Assembly: GCA_949840805.1 (NCBI GenBank)
Contig: CATKXR010000007.1
Coordinates: forward strand, 62,001 to 126,000
Length of the DNA: 64,000 bases
Direction: 5' to 3'
Source: an uncultured Lachnospiraceae bacterium
GTDB taxonomy: Bacteria > Bacillota > Clostridia > Lachnospirales > Lachnospiraceae
Shown here: positions 46,217 to 55,100 of the stretch, in pieces
How the letters are laid out: the number at the start of each line of letters is the position of its first letter
Position numbering within the stretch: the first letter of the stretch is position 1
Notes under the pieces: model-generated
Databases searched by the model: none
What the model was told of the DNA's origin: nothing
Seen by the model: only the letters and a program-made list of their open reading frames with translations
Program-made: the position numbers and the translations under genes

Positions 46217-47095
46217 ATGCAAAATGTAAAACAGGATTATAAAAATACAGTATTTTGTGATCTGTTTTCGGAAAAGAAAAATGCTTTATCTCTATATAAT
46301 GCACTGAATAAAACCGACTACACCAATGCGGAGGATCTGGAAATCGTGACGCTGTCCGATGTGATCTACATGCATCAAAAAAATGATGTGTCGATTTTGT
46401 TCCAGAACGAGATAACGCTCTGGGAGCACCAGAGTACGTTAAATTACAACATGCCGCTGCGAGGCCTGATCTATTACGCCCACAATATAGACGGTGTTTT
46501 GCAGGCCCACGGGATAAACCTGTATGGAAAGAAGCAGGTGAAAATCCCTGCGCCGGATTATTATGTATTGTATAACGGGAAAGAAGCAAGCCCGGAGAGA
46601 GAGGAACTGAGGCTGTCGGATTCCTTCCTGACCCCGAAGGAGGGGTATGAATGGACGGCCCATATGGTGAATATCAATGTGGGGCATAACCCGGAAATAC
46701 TGGAGAGATGCCTGCCATTAAAGGGATATGCGGCATTGGTGGGATATGTACGGGAGTATCAGGGACAGAAGTGCAGCCTGCCGGAGGCAGTAGACAGGGC
46801 GACGAAGCGGTGTATAGAGGAAGGCTATCTGAGGGAATATCTGCTGAAAAAGAGAGCGGAGGTGAATATGATGCTGCTTACGGAATTTAATGAAGAGGCT
46901 TTCGTGAAAACAATCAGGGAGGAAGGCCGTGAGGAGGGCCGGAAAGAGGGCCGTGAGGAAGGCCGTTACCTATCCTTGCAGCGCCTGATGCAAAAGGCTG
47001 TCATGCCTTTGGCAGAAGCGATGGATGCGCTTGGGTTTTCCAAGGAAGAAAGAACCGGATATGAGACGTGGGTAAGGATTAATAAAAGCATCTGA
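46217..47095 (+). CDS. Rpn family (PD-(D/E)XK) recombination-promoting nuclease/putative transposase, copy 1
   Basis: YKNTVFCDLFSEKKNALSLYNALN, DVSILFQNEITLWEHQSTLNYNMPLRGLIYYA; C-terminal EEGREEGRKEGREEGR. Confidence 0.88.
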   Translation: MQNVKQDYKNTVFCDLFSEKKNALSLYNALNKTDYTNAEDLEIVTLSDVIYMHQKNDVSILFQNEITLWEHQSTLNYNMPLRGLIYYAHNIDGVLQAHGINLYGKKQVKIPAPDYYVLYNGKEASPEREELRLSDSFLTPKEGYEWTAHMVNINVGHNPEILERCLPLKGYAALVGYVREYQGQKCSLPEAVDRATKRCIEEGYLREYLLKKRAEVNMMLLTEFNEEAFVKTIREEGREEGRKEGREEGRYLSLQRLMQKAVMPLAEAMDALGFSKEERTGYETWVRINKSI

Positions 47096-47147
47096 GGATA
47101 AAACGTTGGTTTAAGATTCAGATCTTACAGGAAATAAGGAGAAAAGA

Positions 47148-48002
47148 ATGCAAAATGTAAAACAGGATTATAAAAATACGGTATTTTGTGATCTGTTTTC
47201 AGAAAAGAAAAATGCCTTATCTCTATATAACGCGCTGAATAAAACTGACTACACCAATGAGGAGGATCTGGAAATCGTGACGCTGTCCGATGTGATCTAC
47301 ATGCATCAAAAAAATGATGTGTCGATTTTGTTCCAGAACGAGATAACGCTCTGGGAGCACCAGAGTACGTTAAATTACAACATGCCGCTGCGAGGCCTGA
47401 TCTATTACGCCCACAATATAGACGGTGTTTTGCAGGCCCACGGGATAAACCTGTATGGAAAGAAGCAGGTGAAAATCCCTGCGCCGGATTATTATGTATT
47501 GTATAACGGGAAAGAAGCAAGCCCGGAGAGAGAGGAACTGAGGCTGTCGGATTCCTTCCTGACCCCGAAGGAGGGGTATGAATGGACGGCCCATATGGTG
47601 AATATCAATGTGGGGCATAACCCGGAAATACTGGAGAGATGCCTGCCATTAAAGGGATATGCGGCATTGGTGGGATATGTACGGGAGTATCAGGGACAGA
47701 AGTGCAGCCTGCCGGAGGCAGTAGACAGGGCGACGAAGCGGTGTATAGAGGAAGGCTATCTGAGGGAATATCTGCTGAAAAAGAGAGCGGAGGTGAATAT
47801 GATGCTGCTTACGGAATTTAATGAAGAGGCTTTCGTGAAGACAATCAGGGAGGAGGGCCGGGAAGAAGGCCGTTACCTATCCCTGCAGAGCTTGATGCAA
47901 AAGGCTGTCATGCCTTTGGCGGAAGCGATGGATGCGCTTGGATTTTCCAAGGAAGAAAGAACCGGATATGAGACATGGGTAAGGGTCAATAAAACCATCT
48001 GA
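47148..48002 (+). CDS. Rpn family nuclease, copy 2 (near-identical tandem duplicate)
   Basis: Almost identical to 46217-47095; shorter EEGR tract. Confidence 0.88.
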   Translation: MQNVKQDYKNTVFCDLFSEKKNALSLYNALNKTDYTNEEDLEIVTLSDVIYMHQKNDVSILFQNEITLWEHQSTLNYNMPLRGLIYYAHNIDGVLQAHGINLYGKKQVKIPAPDYYVLYNGKEASPEREELRLSDSFLTPKEGYEWTAHMVNINVGHNPEILERCLPLKGYAALVGYVREYQGQKCSLPEAVDRATKRCIEEGYLREYLLKKRAEVNMMLLTEFNEEAFVKTIREEGREEGRYLSLQSLMQKAVMPLAEAMDALGFSKEERTGYETWVRVNKTI

Positions 48003-48061
48003 GGATAAGGCTTTGGTTTATGACGGCAAAGTTATAAAAAACTATTCAAGAGGAGAGCAGA

Positions 48062-48826
48062 ATGGCAACAATATTTCATCGCTTTTGTAAGGATAAAAGC
48101 GCGTTTATCAATCCCTGTGACACTACAAAGGAGATTATTGGATTTCCAGAGGTTTGTATCACGACATTTTCAGAAAGCATTATAAAAGACTTTATTGAAA
48201 AGAATAAGGCAGAAATCATTGCAAATTTATATTCCGCAAATGGAATTATACCGGTTTATGAAATCGAATATGCGGGTAAGAAAATGGGATTGTTTTTATC
48301 GAGAGTAGGAGGGCCGGCCTGTGTGGCCGGTTTGGAAGAAATCATTGCCATGGGAGCAAAAAAGATTATACAATTTGGCTGCTGCGGCATCCTGAATGAA
48401 TCCTCTGCAGGGGGCAGAATCATAATTCCATCGGCGGCTGTCCGGGATGAAGGTACAAGCTATCATTATGTTCCGGCAAGCGAGGAGATAACGGCGGAGG
48501 AATCCTCGATTGACATTACCACACAATGCATGGAGAAGCTCGGGATCCCCTATGTGGTGGGGAAAATCTGGACGACCGATGCCATCTACCGGGAGACAAA
48601 GACAGTTATCGAGGAACGAAAAAAACAAGGCTGCCTTGCCGTTGAAATGGAGTGTGCATCCTCTTTAGCGGTTGCCAGATTCAGAAATATACCATTTCTT
48701 TCGTTTTTCTATGGAGCAGATAATCTGGATGATGATACATGGGATTCAAGGGATCTGACTGACTATGGAAAGAGCTGCGGCAATCGGTATATGATGATTG
48801 CTTTGGAATGTGGGGCGGCCTGCTGA
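48062..48826 (+). CDS. Nucleoside phosphorylase family protein (PNP/UDP type)
   Basis: KKIIQFGCCGILNESSAGGRIIIPSAAVRDEGTSYHY, CLAVEMECASSLAVARF. Confidence 0.88.
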   Translation: MATIFHRFCKDKSAFINPCDTTKEIIGFPEVCITTFSESIIKDFIEKNKAEIIANLYSANGIIPVYEIEYAGKKMGLFLSRVGGPACVAGLEEIIAMGAKKIIQFGCCGILNESSAGGRIIIPSAAVRDEGTSYHYVPASEEITAEESSIDITTQCMEKLGIPYVVGKIWTTDAIYRETKTVIEERKKQGCLAVEMECASSLAVARFRNIPFLSFFYGADNLDDDTWDSRDLTDYGKSCGNRYMMIALECGAAC

Positions 48827-48835
48827 GAGTGAAAA

Positions 48836-49090
48836 ATGCAAGATGTTGTGCAGGATTATCATGGACAAAATGAGATGATTTTTAATTATTGGAACGGAAA
48901 GAGAATGACGAGAGAATGGCCGGATAAGTTCAGGCGGAAGCTGACAGATAATAAATCAGCATCCGCCTGTCCTGGTTCCGAGGAAAAACTCAGAACTCTC
49001 TCATCAGAAGACTGTACGGATCATTGCGCCTGCCGGATAATCAGGCAGGAATTTGAAAGAATATGGGATGCGGCCGGTCTGTTTTCTTGA
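48836..49090 (+). CDS. Small hypothetical protein
   Basis: 84-aa ORF between the nucleoside phosphorylase and arr; no recognised domain. Confidence 0.35.
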   Translation: MQDVVQDYHGQNEMIFNYWNGKRMTREWPDKFRRKLTDNKSASACPGSEEKLRTLSSEDCTDHCACRIIRQEFERIWDAAGLFS

Positions 49091-49132
49091 CCGGATTGAA
49101 CAATAACACAAGGTTTGTGAGGAGGTTTTTGA

Positions 49133-49543
49133 ATGAGCGAAAAGATAACATTCAGTCCCGGCTCTTTTTTTCACGGGACAAAGGCGGATTTGAAGACAGG
49201 TGATTGCCTGACAACAGGTTTTTTGTCCAATTACGGGGACAGGACGGCAAAGTATGTTTATTTTGCGGGAACGTTGGATGCAGCAGTCTGGGGTGCAGAA
49301 TTGGCGGCCGGAGACGGCAGACAGAGGATTTATGTGGTAGAGCCTACGGGAGAATTTGAAGACGATCCCAACGTCACAGACAAGAAGTTTCCCGGCAATC
49401 CCACAAAGTCTTATCGTACCAGAGAACCTTTAAGGATTGTCGGAGAAGTGACAGGCTGGAGCGGACATTCGCCGGAGGTGCTGCAGAATATGAAGGAGAA
49501 CCTGGAACGGCTGAAGAAGATGGGAATTGAGACAATCGAATGA
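49133..49543 (+). CDS. arr: NAD(+)-rifampin ADP-ribosyltransferase (Arr)
   Basis: FFHGTKADLKTGDCL, TLDAAVWGAELAAGDGRQRIYVVEPTGEFEDDPNVTDKKFPGNPTKSYRTREPLRIVGEVTGW, closely resembling known Arr sequences from memory. Confidence 0.93.
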   Translation: MSEKITFSPGSFFHGTKADLKTGDCLTTGFLSNYGDRTAKYVYFAGTLDAAVWGAELAAGDGRQRIYVVEPTGEFEDDPNVTDKKFPGNPTKSYRTREPLRIVGEVTGWSGHSPEVLQNMKENLERLKKMGIETIE

Positions 49544-49586
49544 TCTTATTTACGAAAGAGTCCGGTTATAATACAAAGGAGTGAAT

Positions 49587-51416
49587 ATGGACAAGTATGA
49601 TATTTTAATCAATATTGTGGATCAGTTAATGGGTGAAGCGCCGTCAGGATACAAACGATATTACCCTGATCCCAAGAATATAGAGAATTTAAATCAGGCC
49701 AGAGCGCGGGTTTTTATACATTTGTTTTTAAAAGTGAAATTTGGAATCAATGAATTTCTGGAGAGAGAAGAATACATTACAGATGGTACCAATGATGGGG
49801 GGATTGACGCCTATTATATTGATGAAGATAATAAAACCATATTATTTGTACAGTCCAAATATAGAAGAACGAAAGATAATTTTGAAAATAAGGTAATCGA
49901 GTTAGATGAAATATTGAAAATGGATACTGACCGTATTGTTGATGGTGAGGAGGAAAGCGAAGATGGGATATCCTATAATGGAAAAATAAAGAATATGCTT
50001 CAAAAAATAAGAGATATTGATGATATTGGGAGATATAGATACCAGGTTGTGATTTTAGCTAATCTAAAAAAAGAAAAATATAAAATGTCGCAGATAAAAA
50101 AACTTACAGGAGGATTTCCAACAGAGATTTTTGATTATGAAAGATGCTACAATGAACTGGTTTTCCCGGTGGTAACAGGCTGTTATTACAATGCTGAAGA
50201 AATAAAAATAAGGCTTTCATTGGTAAATAAAGAAAACAGTGACGGGAGAATCAGCTATACGGTTCAATCGAAATATGGAACATGTAAAATAATGGTAGCA
50301 TTTGTTCCTGTTCTTGAAATAGCAAAAGTGGTGGCGAAATATAAGAATTCGATTTTAAAATATAATCCCAGATGTTTTTTAAGTTTGAAAAATAATACAA
50401 TCAATCCTAAAATCAGGAGTACAATAAAAGACAAAAAAACAAATGAAATTGCTCTGTATAATAATGGAATAACCATATTATCGGACGATACGATTTTTAA
50501 TTCCCAGGTGGCAATCAAGGATACGGCCCAGTTAATTATAAAAAATCCACAGATTGTGAATGGAGGACAGACGGCATATACGGTGGCATCTATATATGAG
50601 GATGACCCGGATTATATGGAACATTTTGAAGGAAAAGAAGTGCTGGTTAAAATTATTACTTTTTTGGGAGAATATAAAGAAAGTGATAAATTATCATTGA
50701 TTGAAGAAATATCCAAAGCAACCAATGAACAGACTCCTGTCAAAGAAGTAGACAGAAGGTCAAATGACAAGATCCAGATAGAATATCAGGAGAAGATTTA
50801 TAGAGATTTCGGGTATTTTTATAACAGAAAAATGGGTGAATTTTATGATGGGTTAAATCATAATTTCATAACAAGAGATATGGTTGTTGATCGTGCAGTA
50901 TTCATGAGAGTTGCGTCCAGTATACAGGGAGAGATAGCAAAAGCAAGAAGAAACAGTGATGAAATTTTATTTAGAACAGAACATTTTGATCAGATTTTTT
51001 TGAACACAAATATATACAAAAAATATATGTATGGATTTTTTTGTCATCAATATTTAACTGAATTAGAAAAAGGATTTGCAAATAAAAAGAATAATAAATA
51101 TGGAGTTAATACATATGGGAATGCGCTTCGTTATGGGAAATATGCCGTAACCTATGTAGTCTCAAAATATTATTTGGAATCGCTGGAATTGCATGACTAT
51201 TTAAACAATGTAAGAATGTATACGGATATTATTTTAGGGCAATGGCTGCAATATGAACAATATATTGTAAAAAAAGAACACAACAGAGATTATTTTTATC
51301 AGGAAACAGAAGAAGACGGACCGATCAAGTATTACTACAATTATGACGGATATTATAAAGGCAGAACGATTAATAAAGATTTAAAGCAGTATAAATTTGT
51401 TATACAGAGTCAATAA
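49587..51416 (+). CDS. AIPR (abortive infection phage resistance) family protein with N-terminal nuclease-like domain
   Basis: TNDGGIDAYYIDEDNKTILFVQSKYR (PD-(D/E)XK-like), LYNNGITILSDD, IVNGGQTAYTVASIYED; AT-rich compared with flanks. Confidence 0.82.
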   Translation: MDKYDILINIVDQLMGEAPSGYKRYYPDPKNIENLNQARARVFIHLFLKVKFGINEFLEREEYITDGTNDGGIDAYYIDEDNKTILFVQSKYRRTKDNFENKVIELDEILKMDTDRIVDGEEESEDGISYNGKIKNMLQKIRDIDDIGRYRYQVVILANLKKEKYKMSQIKKLTGGFPTEIFDYERCYNELVFPVVTGCYYNAEEIKIRLSLVNKENSDGRISYTVQSKYGTCKIMVAFVPVLEIAKVVAKYKNSILKYNPRCFLSLKNNTINPKIRSTIKDKKTNEIALYNNGITILSDDTIFNSQVAIKDTAQLIIKNPQIVNGGQTAYTVASIYEDDPDYMEHFEGKEVLVKIITFLGEYKESDKLSLIEEISKATNEQTPVKEVDRRSNDKIQIEYQEKIYRDFGYFYNRKMGEFYDGLNHNFITRDMVVDRAVFMRVASSIQGEIAKARRNSDEILFRTEHFDQIFLNTNIYKKYMYGFFCHQYLTELEKGFANKKNNKYGVNTYGNALRYGKYAVTYVVSKYYLESLELHDYLNNVRMYTDIILGQWLQYEQYIVKKEHNRDYFYQETEEDGPIKYYYNYDGYYKGRTINKDLKQYKFVIQSQ

Positions 51417-51538
51417 TTTGCGATTCTGAAATATGTGATTTTTTGACCCTGGAATTAATCAAATACATAGAGGACTGTATCAAGCCGGAGAGGAATTTTC
51501 AGGTGTCCGTATGCAAGAACCTAAGGGGAGCATGCCGG

Positions 51539-52082
51539 CGTTGCATTAATTCTCGAGTGAATAACACTTGCTATTTGCATTATCCGCACATTGGTGAAGC
51601 TAACCGCAGTCTCCATTACGCCATCGCTTCACCGACGCACAGATGACACCGATATCAGGTGATTGATTCACCGAATTTAAGCAGTGCCGTATCAGATGCA
51701 TGACTGATACGAACAGCAGAACAGCAGGCAGGATCGGTTTCAGATGTAAATGCAACGGTGTATTTGATGAAAAAGAAGCGAAGACCTTTAAGAGAATCTG
51801 GATATTTCAGATGATTTTGAAGGCCTTTTTGCTTTGAATATCAATAAAAACTGATAATAAATATTAATACACCTATATTAACTAATTATCTGAAAATTTA
51901 AAACGAAAAAAGTCTTTACAAATCCCCACATCCGTAGTATCATCTATAAAAATTGAAATCCCCGGGCAGGAGGAATCCTTGTCCAGGTTCAGACAGGTGT
52001 CTCACTGTGAAAATATCTCGTTGCAGGCGCACAGCTGACACGAATATCGAGCACTATTTACTTTGAGATTAGTGCAACGATG
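51539..52082. repeat. Cluster of three divergent ~55-65-bp repeats (one inverted) between AIPR and gltB
   Basis: 51539-51594 (reverse), 51634-51689 and 52018-52080 (forward) share GNCGCACAGNTGACAC..ATATC and/or TTACTTTGAGATTAGTGCAACG-like blocks; the third is closed by TCGTTGCA/TGCAACGA. Confidence 0.5.
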
Positions 52083-52123
52083 TACTAGTACTGCCTTGCA
52101 GAAATAAAGAAAGGACATAACTT

Positions 52124-55100
52124 ATGAAAAGAGCTGAGGAGAGATCCGTACATCCCGTCCCGGCGGCAGTTCCGGGACTTTATGACCCCAGGTTTGAGCA
52201 TGACAACTGCGGAATCGGGGCTGTGGCCAACATCAAGGGCATAAAGAGCCATAAGACTGTGGAGCAGGCGCTTCACATTGTGGAAAATTTAGAGCACCGC
52301 GCAGGTAAGGACGCGGAAGGAAAGACTGGCGATGGGGTCGGCATTTTGATGCAGATTTCCCATCGCTTTTTTAAGAAGGTGACGGCTCCTCTGGGGATTT
52401 CCCTGGGAGAGGAGCGGGAGTACGGAGTGGGGATGTTTTTCTTCCCCCAGGATAAGCTGGCCAGGAACCAGGCCAAGAAGATGCTGGAGATCATTGTGAA
52501 AAAGGAGGGCCTCACCTTCCTTGGCTGGCGGGACCTGCCCATCCATCCGGACCGTATTGGAGAGAAGGCGGTGGAGAAAATGCCCTATATCGTCCAGGGC
52601 TTTATCGGCAAGCCGGCCCAGGTGGCCAAGGGGCTGGATTTTGACCGAAGGCTGTATGTGGCCAGGCGGGTGTTTGAGCAGAGCAATGACAACACCTATG
52701 TAGTGTCATTGAGCAGCCGCACTATCGTCTACAAGGGAATGTTCCTGGTGGGGGAGCTGCGTCAGTTTTTTGACGATCTGCAGGATCCGGATTATGAGTC
52801 GGCCCTGGCGGTAGTCCATTCCCGGTTCAGCACCAACACCAACCCAAGCTGGATGCGGGCCCACCCCAACCGGATTATCGTCCACAACGGGGAGATCAAC
52901 ACCATCCGCGGCAATGTGGACAAGATGCTGGCCAGAGAGGAGACCATGGAGTCAGACTTTTTCAAGTCGGAGATGCACAAGGTACTGCCTATCATCAACC
53001 AGGAGGGCTCGGATTCGGCCATGCTGGACAATGCCCTGGAATTTATGATGATGAGCGGCATGGAGCTGCCTCTGGCGGTAATGATCACCATTCCGGCGCC
53101 CTGGGCCCACGAGAAAAACATGCCTCAGGATGTGATTGATTTTTACCGGTATTATGCCACCATGATGGAGCCCTGGGACGGCCCGGCCTCCATTGTATTC
53201 AGTGACGGGGATGTGCTGGGGGCAGTTCTTGACCGCAACGGCCTGCGTCCCTCCCGTTATTATATCACGGATGACGATCAGGTGATCCTGGCCTCGGAGG
53301 TGGGAGCCATTGATACCCCACAGTCCCATGTGGTGAGAAAGGAACGGCTCCGCCCGGGGAAAATGCTGCTGGTGGACACGGTGAAGGGGGAACTGGTCAG
53401 CGACGAGGATTTAAAGCTGCGCTATGCCGCCCGGCGTCCCTACGGCGAGTGGCTGGACAACAACCTGGTGGAGTTAAAGTCCCTTCCCATCCCCAACAAG
53501 GGGGTGCCGCCCATGGACAAGGAGACCAGGGCCCGGCTCCAGAAGACATACGGCTATACCTATGAGCAGTACAAGACCATGATCCTTCCCATGGCTCTCA
53601 ACGGGGCGGAGGCGGTGTCCGCCATGGGGGCGGACAGTCCCCTGGCAGTGCTGTCTAAGAAGCATCAGCCCTTGTTTAACTATTTTAAGCAGCTATTCGC
53701 CCAGGTGACGAACCCGCCTATTGACGCCATCCGGGAGGAGATCGTCACCTCCACTACCGTGTATGTGGGGGAAGAGGGGAACGTGCTGGAGGAGAAGCCG
53801 GAGAACTGCAAGATTTTGAAGGTGGACAATCCCATTCTCACCTGCACGGATCTGTTGAAAATCAAATATATGAAGCAGCCCGGATTTAAGGTGGAAGTGA
53901 TTCCCATTACCTATTATAAGAACACCTCCCTGGAAAAAGCCATTGACCGGCTGTTTCTGGAGGTGGACCGGGCTCATCGGGACGGGGTGAATATTATCAT
54001 CCTCTCCGACCGGGATATTGATGAAAATCATGTGCCTATTCCCTCCCTGCTGGCGGTGTCGGCCCTGCAGCAGCACCTGGTAAAAACCAAGAAGCGCACC
54101 TCCATGGCGCTGATTTTGGAGAGCGGGGAGCCCAGGGAAGTCCATCATTTCGCCACCCTGCTGGGCTACGGCGCCTGTGCCATCAACCCTTATCTGGCCC
54201 AGGAGTCGGTGCGGTATCTGATCGAGAGCGGGATGCTGGACAAGGATTACTATGCGGCGGTGGATGATTACAATTCGGCGGTGCTCCACGGGATTGTAAA
54301 GATTGCTTCCAAGATGGGTATTTCCACCATCCAGTCTTATCAGGGAGCACAGATCTTTGAGGCTATCGGTATTTCCAGGAAAGTGATTGATAAATATTTT
54401 ACCAACACGGTGAGCCGGGTGGGAGGCATTACCTTGAGCGATATTGAAGGTGATGTGGATGTACTTCATTCCACGGCTTTTGACCCTCTGGGGCTGGATG
54501 TGGATCTGACCTTGGAGAGCGTGGGCAGCCACAAGGAGCGGGCCGGCCAGGAAGAGCATCTGTACAATCCCCGCACCATTCACCTTCTCCAGGAGGCGGC
54601 CCGGACGGGAAACTATGAGATTTTTAAAGAATACAGCCACGCCCTCAATGAGGAAGGGCAGACCATCAACCTGCGGAGCCTGATGGATTTTATATATGAT
54701 GAAAACGGCGGCGTTCCCATTGAGGAAGTGGAGAGCGTGGAGTCCATTGTCAAACGGTTCAAGACCGGGGCCATGTCCTACGGATCCATTTCCCAGGAAG
54801 CCCATGAGACGCTGGCTGTCGCCATGAACCGGCTGGGGGGCAAGTCCAACACCGGCGAGGGAGGCGAGAGCTTGGACCGGCTGACGCCCGGGCCGAAAAA
54901 CAACAACCGCTGCTCGGCCATCAAACAGGTGGCGTCCGGGCGGTTTGGGGTGACGTCCCGTTATCTGGTCAGCGCCCAGGAGATCCAGATCAAGATGGCC
55001 CAGGGGGCAAAGCCCGGGGAGGGCGGCCAGCTTCCCGGGGGCAAGGTCTATCCCTGGGTGGCCAAGACCCGCCATTCCACCACCGGAGTGGGGCTGATCT

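Noticed and set aside
46708-46890. Overlapping out-of-frame 60-aa ORF in Rpn (repeated at 47639-47821)
   Set aside because: Appears only because the gene is duplicated; no SD and no recognisable product. The in-frame internal start is the better candidate.
51900-52123. T-box or known riboswitch upstream of gltB
   Set aside because: No T-box consensus (AGGGTGGNACCGCG) or other riboswitch core recognised; kept only as a repeat/leader candidate.
53693-55075. 460-aa minus-strand ORF opposite gltB
   Set aside because: Shadow ORF: the + strand encodes intact GltB motifs throughout, and the antisense product has no recognisable domain.
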